Below, in pieces: positions 1 to 11,554 of a DNA stretch of 64,000 bases. Source of the stretch: Kribbella sp. ALI-6-A (GTDB taxonomy: Bacteria > Actinomycetota > Actinomycetes > Propionibacteriales > Kribbellaceae). Below the pieces are notes generated by a model. The model had not been told where the DNA came from and did not search any database. It saw only the letters and a list, made by a program, of their open reading frames with translations. How positions within the stretch are numbered: position 1 is the first letter of the stretch; each line of letters starts with the position of its first letter. The position numbers and the translations under genes are program-made. Where the stretch lies: contig NZ_MTQN01000004.1 in assembly GCF_001984195.1 (NCBI RefSeq), positions 143,091 through 207,090 on the forward strand, read 5' to 3'.

Positions 1-2302
<2,302 letters not shown>

Positions 2303-2303
<1 letters not shown>

Positions 2304-3130
2304 TGGCAGACGACCGGCCGGCGTTCGCCGACCTGGAGCGCCCGCCGCTGGACGAGAAGTTCCTGCGCGGGCGCCTGGTGCGTCCCGGTGGGCTGTGGAC
2401 GCAGATCGACGTACTGACCGAGACGCCGTCGACCAACGCCGTCCTGGCCGCTGCTGCACGCGCCGGGGCTCCTGAGGGGCTGGTGGCGACAGCGGAGTAC
2501 CAGTCGTCCGGACGGGGACGGCTGGGGCGTACGTGGACCACTCCGCCGCGCTCTGCGCTGCTGACGTCGGTCCTGCTGCGCCCGACCACGGTCCCGGCTG
2601 CCCGCTGGCCGTGGCTGGGCCTGCTGGTCTCCCTGGCCGTCACCTCCGCCGTACGACGGGTGGCCGAGATCCCGGCGCAGGTGAAGTGGCCGAACGACGT
2701 CCTGGTCGAGGACCGCAAACTCGCGGGCATCCTGCTCGAGCGGGTCGAAGGCCCGGCGGCGATCGTCGGCATGGGGCTGAACGTCACGCTGCGCGCGGAC
2801 GAGCGGCCGCATCCAGGGGCGACCTCGCTGGCGCTGGAAGGCGCGGCGACGACGGATCGGGTGACGGTGCTGGCCGCCGTACTGCGGGAGCTGGCGGTTC
2901 GCTACCAGGAGTGGGTGGCCGCGGCGGGTGATCCGGCGGTGATCCTGCCCGACTATCAGGGGCTGTCGGCAACGATCGGCCGGCCGGTCCGGGTGGAGCT
3001 GCCGGACGGGAAGTTCCTGGAGGGCACGGCGACCGGTCTGGACACCGACGGCCGGCTGCTGGTCGACGCCGCCGACGGCCAACACGCGCTGGCCGCCGGC
3101 GATGTGACGCATCTGCGAACTAGTGAGTGA
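2303..3130 (+). CDS. birA: Biotin--[acetyl-CoA-carboxylase] ligase
   Basis: 275-aa cytoplasmic enzyme that forms biotinyl-AMP and attaches biotin to carboxylase carrier domains. The biotin-ligase signature SGRGRLGRTW lies around residue 73. KWPNDVLV and KLAGILLE follow, with GMGLN further on, and then a small C-terminal SH3-like domain. There is no N-terminal helix-turn-helix, so this is a monofunctional ligase rather than the bifunctional E. coli repressor type. The ATG overlaps the ppc stop by one base, which fixes the start. Its 3' end overlaps the stop of the convergent 35-aa gene by 11 bp. Confidence 0.95.
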
Positions 3131-3227
3131 AAAGCTTCGCCGCGGTGATCAGGGTCTGGATGACGCCGTAGCCGAGCAGGACGGCGACGAGCGCCCAGGA
3201 GACGACTAGGCGAGGGGTCTGGTTCAT
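3120..3227 (-). CDS. 35-aa MFS-transporter small partner protein
   Basis: Tiny gene beginning MNQTPRLVVSW and ending AAKLFTH. It is one predicted membrane helix (about residues 7-29, rich in V, L, A, G) with short polar ends. The ATG overlaps the stop of the upstream OxlT-like MFS gene in an ATGA arrangement, so translation is very probably coupled. Short single-helix proteins encoded directly behind oxalate/formate-type MFS transporters are a recurrent arrangement in actinobacteria and are sometimes annotated as an MFS small subunit. I assign that role from position and topology only. It is too short for ordinary gene finders. Confidence 0.7.
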   Translation of the reverse strand: MNQTPRLVVSWALVAVLLGYGVIQTLITAAKLFTH

Positions 3228-4636
3228 TTCGCGGCCTCCGCGGCTTCGGTGCTGGTCTTCTCGTGACCGGGCCTTTCGTGGAACCGGTCAGAGACCGGGC
3301 GGATCAGCAGGTTGGCGACGAACCCGATCGCCAGCACGCCGACCATCGTGAACAGCGCCGGGCTGTAGGCCTCTTCGGTCAGCGTGCCGGGTTTGCCCTC
3401 CCGGTCCAGGAAGCCGTTGATGATCAGTGGCCCGAAAACGCCCGCCGCCGACCAGGCGGTCAGCAGCCGGCCGTGGATCGCGCCGACCTGGTAGGTGCCG
3501 AACAGGTCCCGCAGGTACGCCGGTACGGTGGCGAACCCGCCGCCGTAGAAGGACAGGATCACCGCGGCCAGCAGCACGAACACGATCGTGCTGGTGTGCC
3601 CGACGGTGGCCAGCAACGCGTAGGCGATGATGCCGACGCCGAGGTACAGCGCGTAGATCGGCTTGCGGCCGATCAGGTCCGACGTGGTCGACCAGCCGAA
3701 CCGGCCGGCCATGTTGAAGATCGACAGCACGCCGACAAAGCCGGCCGCCGCGGCGACCGCGACCGAGGACTTGCCGTCCGCGCCGCGGAAGAAGTCCTGG
3801 ATCATCGGGCTGGCCTGCTCCAGGATGCCGATCCCGGCAGTGACGTTGCACAGCAGCACCACCCACAGCAGCCAGAACTGCGGGGTCTTGATCGCGTTCG
3901 CGGCCGAGACGTTGGCGGTGGTGACCAGCGCCTTCTGCTTGACCTTCGACGGGTCGAATCCGTCGGGCTTCCAGCCGTCGGCGGGCACGCGGATGTTGAA
4001 GACGCCGAACATCATGACCACGAAGTAGCCGATGCCGAGCGTGAGGAACAGCGCGACCAGCGCGCCGCCGCCGGCCACCGACGCGGAGTTGTTCGGGTCG
4101 TAGCCGTCGTCGTACAGGCCGAGCAGCTGGCGCGACAGCGGACTGGCGACCAGCGCGCCGCCACCGAAGCCCATGATCGCCAGGCCGGTGGCCAGACCCG
4201 GGCGGTCGGGGAACCACTTGATCAGCGTCGACACCGGCGAGATGTAGCCGATGCCGAGGCCGATGCCGCCGATCACGCCGTAGCCGAGGTAGACCAGCCA
4301 GAGCTGACCGGTACCGATGCCCAGGGCACCGACTCCGAACCCGGCCGCCCAGAAGCACGCGGAGACGAACATCGCCTTGCGCGGTCCGTTGCGCTCCACC
4401 CAGGTACCGCCGATCGCCGCCGACAGCCCGAGCATCACGATCGCGATGCTGAAGATCACGCCGATCGCGGTCTGGCTGGCGTCGAAGTGCTGGACCAGCG
4501 AGGTCTTGTAGACCGAGGTGGCGTAGGCCTGACCGATGCACAGGTGCACCGCCAGCGCGGCCGGCGGGATCAGCCAGCGGCTGTAGCCCGGGGGCGCGAC
4601 GCTGTGCTCCCGATCGAGGACCGACAAGATGCCCAT
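3224..4636 (-). CDS. MFS transporter, oxalate/formate antiporter (OFA) family
   Basis: 470-aa integral membrane protein with about 12 hydrophobic segments. It resembles OxlT-type carriers: a long N-terminal helix containing AVHLCIGQAYATSVYKTSL, and a cytoplasmic loop with WVERNGPRKAMF after TM2. Members exchange or import small organic anions, and the substrate here is unknown. The ATG at 4636 was chosen because AAGGAG lies 6-7 nt upstream and the protein then begins as family members do. An upstream extension of the open frame has no such character. A 35-aa single-helix protein is translationally coupled downstream. Divergent from the PH-domain gene. Confidence 0.88.
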   Translation of the reverse strand: MGILSVLDREHSVAPPGYSRWLIPPAALAVHLCIGQAYATSVYKTSLVQHFDASQTAIGVIFSIAIVMLGLSAAIGGTWVERNGPRKAMFVSACFWAAGFGVGALGIGTGQLWLVYLGYGVIGGIGLGIGYISPVSTLIKWFPDRPGLATGLAIMGFGGGALVASPLSRQLLGLYDDGYDPNNSASVAGGGALVALFLTLGIGYFVVMMFGVFNIRVPADGWKPDGFDPSKVKQKALVTTANVSAANAIKTPQFWLLWVVLLCNVTAGIGILEQASPMIQDFFRGADGKSSVAVAAAAGFVGVLSIFNMAGRFGWSTTSDLIGRKPIYALYLGVGIIAYALLATVGHTSTIVFVLLAAVILSFYGGGFATVPAYLRDLFGTYQVGAIHGRLLTAWSAAGVFGPLIINGFLDREGKPGTLTEEAYSPALFTMVGVLAIGFVANLLIRPVSDRFHERPGHEKTSTEAAEAAK

Positions 4637-4723
4637 CACGACTCCTTCGAGTGGTCGCCCCCCAGTTGTGGCCCCCAGGGCGCGAACGCCCCTGGGCATC
4701 TTCGCGGAACGGTATGCAATTTG

Positions 4724-4734
4724 TGAAGTCTTCA
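4724..4734. promoter_or_regulatory. Perfect 11-bp palindrome TGAAGTCTTCA
   Basis: TGAAG-T-CTTCA lies in the 151-bp space between the divergent MFS and PH-domain genes, about 54 bp before the PH-protein start and 88 bp before the MFS start. Its position suits an operator for one or both promoters. No regulator gene is adjacent, so the binding protein is unknown. Confidence 0.35.
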
Positions 4735-4787
4735 ACCATCGTGTCGCCCGGCGACATTTCACCCCTGGAACTGTGAGACTGGGACCC

Positions 4788-5405
4788 ATGGCGATCTCGG
4801 CGAAGTTGTTGGGTGAGGACGAGTACGTCGTCGTCAGCACCCGGACGCACTGGAAGGCACTGATCTTCCCGGTGTTCCTGCTGCTCGTGGTGGCGGCCGG
4901 CGGCGGGTTCCTGGCCGCGATCGTGCCGTCGGGCAGCCTGCAGACGCCGGCCCGGATCGCGATCGGTGTGATCGGTCTGCTGGTCGTGCTGGTGTTCGGG
5001 GCCAAGCCGTTCCTGAACTGGTTCTTCTCGTCGTACACGCTGACGAACCGGCGGCTGATCACCCGGCACGGCATCTTGACCCGGACCGGCCGGGACATCC
5101 CGCTGATGCGGATCAACGACGTGTCCTACGAGCACGGCCTGATCGACCGGATGCTCGGCTGCGGCACGCTGCAGATCCAGTCGGCCAGCGAGGGCGGCCA
5201 CGTGGTGCTGCCCGACGTCCCGCACGTCGAGCAGATGCACCTGAAGATGTCCGACCTGCTGTTCGGCGGTCCGGACGGCAAGCCCGGTGACGGCTACCTC
5301 GACGACGAGGCGCCGCCGCAGCACCAGCGGATCCGCCCGCAGCGGCCGGCCGCCGAGCCCGACGCCGAGACCCTGTTCAGCTCCGAGGACACCGACCGCC
5401 GCTGA
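4788..5405 (+). CDS. PH-domain (YdbS-like) membrane protein
   Basis: 205-aa protein with two membrane helices (about residues 24-46 and 55-75) followed by a bacterial PH-like domain. The domain opens with SSYTLTNRRLITRHGILTR, which is typical of the YdbS/bPH_2 family. The C-terminal 40 residues are acidic and proline-rich and look disordered. Function is not established; it is common as a single gene in actinobacteria. The ATG at 4788 is chosen because the protein then starts MAISAKLLGEDE; the longer upstream reading overlaps the divergent gene's start region. Confidence 0.85.
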   Translation: MAISAKLLGEDEYVVVSTRTHWKALIFPVFLLLVVAAGGGFLAAIVPSGSLQTPARIAIGVIGLLVVLVFGAKPFLNWFFSSYTLTNRRLITRHGILTRTGRDIPLMRINDVSYEHGLIDRMLGCGTLQIQSASEGGHVVLPDVPHVEQMHLKMSDLLFGGPDGKPGDGYLDDEAPPQHQRIRPQRPAAEPDAETLFSSEDTDRR

Positions 5406-5469
5406 TCTGCCCCGGTCTGCCCCACGAAATGGCCTGCCGGGGCGCTTCGGCGTACGAAAACCTCGGCGC

Positions 5470-6273
5470 ATGGAGCAACTCAGTGAGCCACCCCTGCTTG
5501 TCGACGTGAACAAGCCGAGCAGCGCTCGGGTCCACGACGTGCTGCTCGGCGGCAAGAACCACTACGAGTCCGACCGGATCCTCGCCCGCCAATTGCTGGA
5601 GATCGCGCCTGGCCTGCCGCTCTGGGCCCGCGAGAACCGCCGCTGGCTGCACCGCGTCGTCAGCTGGCTGGCCCGCGAGCACGCCGTCGGCCAATTCATC
5701 GACTTGGGCGTCGGCTTGCCGACCGAGGTGAATCTCCACGAACTCGTCCCGGGCAGCAAGGTCGTGTACGTCGACAACGACCCGACGGTGGTCGCTCACG
5801 GCCGCGCCCTGCTCGCCGGCGAGCACACCGCCTTCGTCGCAGCCGACCTCACCCGCCCGCACCAGGTCCTGTCGGACGAGGCCGTGATCGACCTCGACCC
5901 GCACCGCCCGATCGCGTTGATCGAGTCCCTCGTGCTGCACCACGTGCCCGGCCTCAACCACGTTCGCGACATCCAAGCGGCGTACCTGGACACGCTGCCG
6001 TCCGGGTCGTTCGTCGCGATCAGCCACGCCTGCAACCCACGCGACGGCAGCGCGACCGCCCGGCTGGCCGACGCCGTCGAGCAGACGCTGGCCACGAGCT
6101 TTCCCGACCTGCGGTTCCGGACGCCGGACGAGATCCTGTCGCTGTTCGGCGACCTGCCGGTGCTCGCGCCCGGCCTGGTCCGGGTCGCGGAGTGGGACCC
6201 GTCGGGTGAGCGCGCCGCGGAGAACGAGGCCGACGGCAACTTCCTGTACTGCGCGGTCGCCCGCAAGCCCTGA
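5470..6273 (+). CDS. SAM-dependent methyltransferase, DUF574 family
   Basis: 267 aa. Actinobacterial DUF574 (Methyltransf_19) proteins begin with a conserved segment like the one seen here, NKPSSARVHDVLLGGKNHYESD. They have a Rossmann fold with the SAM motif FIDLGVGLPT and an acidic end of beta-2, VYVDNDP. These genes are strongly amplified in actinomycetes, and their methyl acceptors are mostly unknown. Standalone gene 64 bp after the PH-domain gene, followed by a strong hairpin shared with the convergent GtrA gene. Confidence 0.9.
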   Translation: MEQLSEPPLLVDVNKPSSARVHDVLLGGKNHYESDRILARQLLEIAPGLPLWARENRRWLHRVVSWLAREHAVGQFIDLGVGLPTEVNLHELVPGSKVVYVDNDPTVVAHGRALLAGEHTAFVAADLTRPHQVLSDEAVIDLDPHRPIALIESLVLHHVPGLNHVRDIQAAYLDTLPSGSFVAISHACNPRDGSATARLADAVEQTLATSFPDLRFRTPDEILSLFGDLPVLAPGLVRVAEWDPSGERAAENEADGNFLYCAVARKP

Positions 6274-6292
6274 CCATCCGGCCCGGCAACGG

Positions 6293-6330
6293 CGAAGGCC
6301 CGGAACAGGATGTCCTGTTCCGGGCCTTCG
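6293..6330. terminator. Bidirectional hairpin terminator
   Basis: An 18-bp perfect stem (6293-6310 pairs with 6313-6330) has a 2-nt turn and the core GGCCCGGAACAGGA/TCCTGTTCCGGGCC. It sits between the convergent methyltransferase and GtrA genes, so it can serve both strands. There is no long T tract, as is usual in high-GC actinobacteria. Confidence 0.85.
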
Positions 6331-6344
6331 AAGTACTGTGCGGG

Positions 6345-6941
6345 TCAGCGCACCACGGGGAGGTCGCCGGTGTTCTCGGCGTCCAGCGAGGCCGGAGAGT
6401 CCGGCGCCTTCGTCTGGTGCTCGGCCTCTTCCAGCTCGATCTCCTCGCGGAAGACCCACTTGCGGTAGGACCAGAACCGGAACAGCGTGCCCAGCCCCAG
6501 GCCGATCACGTTCGCCGAGACGTTGTCGGCCAGCGCGGTGTGCAGGTCCAGCACGTAGCGCGAGAAGCCCAGGCAGCCGGCCGCGATCAGCAGGCCGATG
6601 CCGTTCAGCACGAAGAACAGCACGTACTCGCGGTGCAGGCCGGTGCGCTCGCGGTGCCGCCAGGTCCAGTGCCGGTTGCCCAGGTACGTCGCGACGGTGG
6701 CGACCGTGACCGAGATGAACTTCGCCGTCACCGGCTTGTCGTGCAGCATGCCGTCGCCGTGCTCGCCGAAGATCACCAGCGGGTTGTTGAACACCAGCCA
6801 GTTGTAGATCGGCAGATCGACGACCATGCCGAGCAGACCGACCAGCCCGAACTTGGCCACTTCGTGCACCAGGTGCTCGACCTGGCGGTACAGCGTGGTG
6901 AAGATCTTCAACGGACCAGTGGACTCTCTGTGAACGGACAA
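6345..6941 (-). CDS. GtrA-like four-helix membrane protein
   Basis: 198 aa. Four hydrophobic helices span about residues 28-160, with the family's typical KFGLVGLLGMVVDL in helix 1 and the ending FRFWSYRKWVF. GtrA proteins are thought to flip or help transfer polyprenyl-linked sugars during cell-wall or O-antigen glycosylation. The start used is a TTG at 6941 with AAGGGG about 11 nt upstream; an internal start a few codons later is also possible. Divergent from purK, an arrangement common in actinomycetes. Confidence 0.88.
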   Translation of the reverse strand: MSVHRESTGPLKIFTTLYRQVEHLVHEVAKFGLVGLLGMVVDLPIYNWLVFNNPLVIFGEHGDGMLHDKPVTAKFISVTVATVATYLGNRHWTWRHRERTGLHREYVLFFVLNGIGLLIAAGCLGFSRYVLDLHTALADNVSANVIGLGLGTLFRFWSYRKWVFREEIELEEAEHQTKAPDSPASLDAENTGDLPVVR

Positions 6942-7086
6942 CTGGTTGGGGCCCCTTCACGGTACCCGGCGTGGGGGCCGACACGAAAATCCCCCGCGTG
7001 CCGGAGTGGCCCTCACGCCTGTCGTGCGGTAGGCGGCCCAGCGGGTGCTGTCAGGGTCCGGCAGGCCGGGCACTAGGCTCAGGACC

Positions 7087-8259
7087 GTGAAGTTCGAGCG
7101 TAAGGATCTCCCCGTCGGGACCCCTGTGGTGGGCATGGTCGGCGGGGGACAACTGGCCAGGATGACGCAGGAGTCGGCGGTCGCGCTGGGGATCCAGCTA
7201 CGGGTGCTGGCCGAGGGACCGGCGGTGTCCGCGGCGCAGGCGGTGGCCGACGCGCCGGTGGGCGACTACCGCGACCCCGCCACGGTGAAGGCCTTCGCCG
7301 CCGAGGCCGACGTGGTCACCTTCGACCACGAGCACGTGCCGACCGAACTGCTCCGCGAGCTGGAGGCCGCCGGCGTCGCCGTCCGGCCCGGGCCCGACGC
7401 GCTCGTGCACGCGCAGGACAAGGCCGTGATGCGGCAGCGGCTGGACACCATCGGGGCGCCGTCGCCGGCTCACCAGGTCGTCGCGACGCCCGACGAGGTC
7501 GCCGACTTCGCCAAGCGCGTCGGCGGCTTCCCGGTCGTGCTCAAGACCACCCGCGGCGGGTACGACGGCAAGGGCGTCTGGGTCGTCGACGGCCCGGACG
7601 ACGCGGCGGTGGCGCAGGCGTTCGGCTCCGGCGTACCGATCCTGGCCGAGGAGAAGGTCGACTTCGTCCGCGAGCTGTCCGCGATCGTGGCCCGCAGCCC
7701 GCACGGCCAGGCCGTCGCCTACCCGGTGGTCGAGTCGGTCCAGAAGGACGGGATCTGCGTCGAGGTGACCGCACCGGCACCCGGCCTCGACCCCGACCGG
7801 GCCGCGCAGGCGCAGCAGACCGCCCTGCGGATCGCGGGTGAGCTGGGCGTGGTGGGGATTCTCGCGGTCGAGATGTTCGAGGCCCGCGACGGCCGCCTGC
7901 TGGTGAACGAGCTGGCGATGCGCCCGCACAACACCGGCCACTGGTCGATCGAGGGTGCCGTCACCAGCCAGTTCGAGAACCACCTGCGCGCCGTCCTGGA
8001 CCTGCCGCTGGGATCGCCGGCCGCGCGGGCGCCGTACACGGTGATGGTGAACGTGCTCGGCGGTGATGTCGAGGACATGCATCTCGGGCTGCTGCACTGC
8101 ATGGCGCGCGACCCGGGCCTGAAGGTGCACTTCTACGGCAAGTCCGTGAAGCCGGGCCGCAAGGTCGGCCACGTCACGGCGTACGGCGACGACCTGGACG
8201 AGGTCCGCGAACGCGCCCGGCACGCCGCGGCGTACCTGACCGGCACGATCGACGAGTGA
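7087..8259 (+). CDS. purK: N5-carboxyaminoimidazole ribonucleotide synthase
   Basis: 390-aa ATP-grasp enzyme of purine synthesis. It makes N5-CAIR from AIR, ATP and bicarbonate. The N-terminal motif [12 protein letters not shown] (about residues 13-24), the ATP-grasp lysine region [16 protein letters not shown], and the C-terminal [16 protein letters not shown] are all present. The GTG at 7087 is preferred over a longer upstream reading because the conserved N-terminus then starts where expected. purE follows 10 bp downstream, so the two consecutive steps are made together. Confidence 0.96.
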   Translation: MKFERKDLPVGTPVVGMVGGGQLARMTQESAVALGIQLRVLAEGPAVSAAQAVADAPVGDYRDPATVKAFAAEADVVTFDHEHVPTELLRELEAAGVAVRPGPDALVHAQDKAVMRQRLDTIGAPSPAHQVVATPDEVADFAKRVGGFPVVLKTTRGGYDGKGVWVVDGPDDAAVAQAFGSGVPILAEEKVDFVRELSAIVARSPHGQAVAYPVVESVQKDGICVEVTAPAPGLDPDRAAQAQQTALRIAGELGVVGILAVEMFEARDGRLLVNELAMRPHNTGHWSIEGAVTSQFENHLRAVLDLPLGSPAARAPYTVMVNVLGGDVEDMHLGLLHCMARDPGLKVHFYGKSVKPGRKVGHVTAYGDDLDEVRERARHAAAYLTGTIDE

Positions 8260-8269
8260 GGAACCGGCC

Positions 8270-8767
8270 ATGACCGTGGGCATCGTGATGGGTTCGGACT
8301 CCGACTGGCCGGTGATGAAGGCGGCCGCGGAGGTGTGCGCCGAGTTCGGCGTGCCGTTCGAGGCGGACGTGATCTCCGCGCACCGGATGCCGGTGGAGAT
8401 GATCGACTACGGACGCGAGGCGCACGGGCGTGGGCTCAAGGTGCTGATCGCCGGGGCCGGTGGTGCCGCGCACCTGCCCGGCATGCTGGCCGCCGTGACG
8501 CCGTTGCCGGTGATCGGCGTACCGGTGCCGCTGAAGTACCTGGACGGGATGGACTCGCTGCTGTCGATCGTGCAGATGCCGGCCGGCGTACCGGTCGCTA
8601 CGGTGTCGATCGGCAACGCGCGCAACGCGGGCCTGCTCGCGGTCCGCATCCTGGCCGCGCACGACCCGGAGCTGCTGGACAAGATGACGCAGTTCCAGGA
8701 GTCGCTGGCCGAGCTGGCCAGGGCCAAGGGCGCGACGGTGCGTAACGGCGCGAAAGAACTGCGTTAG
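8270..8767 (+). CDS. purE: N5-CAIR mutase
   Basis: 165 aa. It converts N5-CAIR to CAIR in purine synthesis. The class I PurE motifs are complete: GSDSDWPVM near residue 8, SAHRMP near residue 38, and the loop [12 protein letters not shown]. Length matches the family (about 160 aa). It lies immediately behind purK. Confidence 0.97.
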   Translation: MTVGIVMGSDSDWPVMKAAAEVCAEFGVPFEADVISAHRMPVEMIDYGREAHGRGLKVLIAGAGGAAHLPGMLAAVTPLPVIGVPVPLKYLDGMDSLLSIVQMPAGVPVATVSIGNARNAGLLAVRILAAHDPELLDKMTQFQESLAELARAKGATVRNGAKELR

Positions 8768-8848
8768 GTCCGGCGCCGAGCCGGTTTTCCACATCTCCGG
8801 GGCGGGTAGCCGTGAGATCCCAACCATTGTCGTCTAAGGTCGTCGATC

Positions 8849-10069
8849 GTGACTCCGCCCGCAGAACCGGACACTCAGCGCATCCCGGTCCGCTACTGGA
8901 TCTGGCTCTTCGGCGCTGCTGTCTCGTTGCTCGGCGATCTCACGATGACGTTCGCCATCGGCTGGTCCGCGAGTCACTACGGCGGCCAGGTGGCCGGTCT
9001 GGTGCTGCTGCTCGCGGCGGCGCCCCGGGCGGCGTTGCTGCTGATCGGTGGCGCGGTCGGTGACCGGTTCGGCGCTCCGCTGGTGCTGCTGGCCAGCTGT
9101 ACGGCGATGTTCGTGGTCACCGCGGCGCTCGTTCCCGCGACGAGCGCGGTCGGCGAGCCGGTCTGGTTGCTGCTGACCACGGCCCTGGTCGTCGGAGTGA
9201 TCGACGCGTTCTTCCTGCCGTCGTCGCGCTCGATGCCGCGCCTGCTGGTGCCGCCCGCTCTGATCCCGCAGGCGCTTGCGAGTTACCAGGTGACCGGCGT
9301 CGTCTTCGCCGTCACCGGTACGGCGGTCGGCGGCGTACTGGTCAGCTGGGCCGGGCTCACGGCGGCAGCGGCGTTCGACGCGCTGACCTTCGCCGTGATG
9401 ATCGTCGTCCTGGTGGTACTGCGCAAGACGGTCGACCCGCCGGTCAAGACCACGACCGGGATGTTCCGGTCGATCCAGGAGGGCATCCGGATGGCGTTCG
9501 GGCGTCCGCAGACCCGGGCACTGCTGATCACGATGACGGTGGCCGCCGGACTGCTGATGCCGCTGGACGCGCTGTTGCTGCCGCTGCTGGCTCGCGACCA
9601 CGGCCTGGACGCCGCGACCGCCGGCCTGCTCGTCGCCAGCCGGAGCCTCGGTGTCGGAGTGATCGCCTTGCGCATCCTGACCCGCGGAGCCTTTCCCCGG
9701 CCCGGGTTGTTCGCCGCGCTGGGCTTGCTGCTGGCCGGTCTGGGGCTGCTCGGCCTTTCGTTGTTCGAGCCCCTGCCGCTGACGATCCTTGCCGGTGTGG
9801 TGAGCGGGATCGGGGTCGGGACCTTCACCGGGCACGTGCTGCCACTGCTGATGAACTCGGTGGAGCAGGAGTTCCAGTCCCGGCTGCAGTCGGTGGTCGT
9901 GCTGTGCCAGAGCCTGGCGATCGTGGTGATGAACCCGGTGCTCGGGACGCTCGCCGACGTGGACGGCTTCGGCATCACCGGTGTCTGCCTGGCGGTCGGG
10001 GTCGGCGCGGCCCTGCTCGGGACCGTCGCGCTCACACGTCCGATTCTGCGGAACGCGACGGTCACCTAG
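8849..10069 (+). CDS. MFS transporter
   Basis: 406 aa with about 12 membrane helices. The GGAVGDRFGAP loop after TM2 is the MFS A-motif. It is of the exporter-like MFS_3 type, but nothing in the sequence identifies a substrate. GTG start. Convergent with the UDP-glucose dehydrogenase gene, with only 10 bp between the stops. Confidence 0.85.
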   Translation: MTPPAEPDTQRIPVRYWIWLFGAAVSLLGDLTMTFAIGWSASHYGGQVAGLVLLLAAAPRAALLLIGGAVGDRFGAPLVLLASCTAMFVVTAALVPATSAVGEPVWLLLTTALVVGVIDAFFLPSSRSMPRLLVPPALIPQALASYQVTGVVFAVTGTAVGGVLVSWAGLTAAAAFDALTFAVMIVVLVVLRKTVDPPVKTTTGMFRSIQEGIRMAFGRPQTRALLITMTVAAGLLMPLDALLLPLLARDHGLDAATAGLLVASRSLGVGVIALRILTRGAFPRPGLFAALGLLLAGLGLLGLSLFEPLPLTILAGVVSGIGVGTFTGHVLPLLMNSVEQEFQSRLQSVVVLCQSLAIVVMNPVLGTLADVDGFGITGVCLAVGVGAALLGTVALTRPILRNATVT

Positions 10070-10079
10070 CGTCGGTGGT

Positions 10080-11420
10080 TCAGGGCTTGCCGGGCGCCCG
10101 GTAGGTCCAGCCCGCGGCGCGCCACTGTGCCGCGTCGAGCACCAGGCGCGCGTCCAGCATCACCGGGTTCGCCACGACGTCCTTCAGCGCGACCGGGTCG
10201 AGCGCGCGGAACTCGGGCCACTCGGTCAGGTGCAGCACCAGGTGGGCGCCGTCGCAGGCCTCGGCCGCGGAGCCGGCGTACCGCAGCGTCGGGCGGACGC
10301 GGCGGGCGTTCTCCATCGCCTCGGGGTCGTAGACGGTGACGGTCGCGCCGTGCAGCTGGATCCGGCCGGCGATGTCGAGCGCGGGCGAGTCCCGGACGTC
10401 GTCGGTGCCGGCCTTGAACGCGGCGCCGAGCACGGTGACGTTCCGGCCGACCCATTCGGCGCCGAGCAGCTCGTGGGTGACATCGACGATGCGCGCGCGC
10501 CGGCGGTAGTTGATGTCGTCGACCTCGCGCAGCAGCGTGATCACTTCCTCGACCCCGAGCTCCCCGGCGCGGGCCATGAACGAGCGCAGGTCCTTGGGCA
10601 GGCAGCCACCGCCGTACCCGGGGCCCGCGTTCAGCATGCCGCGGCCGATCCGCTTGTCGAAGCCCAGGGCGTCGGCCAGCTGGGTGACGTCGGCGCCGGT
10701 GGCGTCGGCCATCTCCGACAGCGCGTTGATGAAGGAGATCTTCGTGGCCAGGAAGGCGTTCGCGCCGCCCTTGACCAGCTCGGCGGTCGGCAGGTTGCAG
10801 ACCACCACCGGGCTGCCCTCGGCGATCGGGGTGGCGAACACCTGGCGCAGCTTGGCTTCGGCCTCGGCGGACTGGACGCCGAAGACCAGGCGGTCCGGGT
10901 GCAGCGTGTCGTCGACGCCGTGCGCCTCGCGCAGGAACTCCGGCTGCCAGGCGATCTCCACGCCGGTGCCGGCCGGGGACTCGCTGTGGAAGCGCTGCTC
11001 GACCAGCTTCGACGTACCGACCGGGACCGTGGAGCGGCCGACCACCAGGCAGGGCTTGGTGAGCAGCGGGGCGAGCATGTCGACGACCGAGTGGACCTGG
11101 GCCAGGTCGGCGGCGTCGCTGCCCTCCTGCTGCGGGGTGCCGACGCAGACGAAGTGCACGTCGGCCCAGTCGGCGATCTCGTGGTAGTCCTTGGTGAACC
11201 GCAGCCGTCCGGAGTCGACGTGCTTTTTCAGCAACGGGTCCAGTCCCGGCTCGTACAGCGGGGCCTTGCCGTCGTTGAGCAGCTTCAGCCGGTGCTCGTC
11301 GATCTCGACGCCGATCACGTCGAATCCGAACTCGGCCATTCCCGCGGCGGTGTTGGCGCCGAGGTAGTTGGTGCCGATCACCGCGATCCGCAGCGGGCCG
11401 GTGGGCGTGCCTTCAGTCAT
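10080..11420 (-). CDS. UDP-glucose 6-dehydrogenase
   Basis: 446 aa, NAD-dependent. It oxidises UDP-glucose to UDP-glucuronate for cell-envelope polysaccharides. N-terminal Rossmann motif IGTNYLGANTAAGMA, then VCVGTPQQ, and the catalytic-cysteine segment GPGYGGGCLPKDL. The C-terminal part contains GAAFKAGTDDVRDSPAL, the substrate-binding domain signature. Related UDP-ManNAc dehydrogenases share this fold, so the sugar is inferred from overall similarity. ATG start. Confidence 0.9.
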   Translation of the reverse strand: MTEGTPTGPLRIAVIGTNYLGANTAAGMAEFGFDVIGVEIDEHRLKLLNDGKAPLYEPGLDPLLKKHVDSGRLRFTKDYHEIADWADVHFVCVGTPQQEGSDAADLAQVHSVVDMLAPLLTKPCLVVGRSTVPVGTSKLVEQRFHSESPAGTGVEIAWQPEFLREAHGVDDTLHPDRLVFGVQSAEAEAKLRQVFATPIAEGSPVVVCNLPTAELVKGGANAFLATKISFINALSEMADATGADVTQLADALGFDKRIGRGMLNAGPGYGGGCLPKDLRSFMARAGELGVEEVITLLREVDDINYRRRARIVDVTHELLGAEWVGRNVTVLGAAFKAGTDDVRDSPALDIAGRIQLHGATVTVYDPEAMENARRVRPTLRYAGSAAEACDGAHLVLHLTEWPEFRALDPVALKDVVANPVMLDARLVLDAAQWRAAGWTYRAPGKP

Positions 11421-11554
11421 GCGGGCGACTCTACCGATCCGGCGTTCGAGCCGGTGAACGGCTCAGGTCCAGGCGGTGCTCGGCTGTGCGCCGTTGGTCA
11501 CTTTCCGGTGTCGCGAGGTCCCGGCGGCGGGCGATCCGTCGTACATTCGAACTC

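Noticed and set aside
3288..5555. 755-codon minus-strand open frame
   Set aside because: It overlaps the MFS gene in another frame and reads as Arg/Asp/His-rich low-complexity sequence; it exists because of high GC third positions.
5377..6984. 535-codon minus-strand open frame
   Set aside because: Antisense to the methyltransferase and out of frame with GtrA, both of which have clear family motifs.
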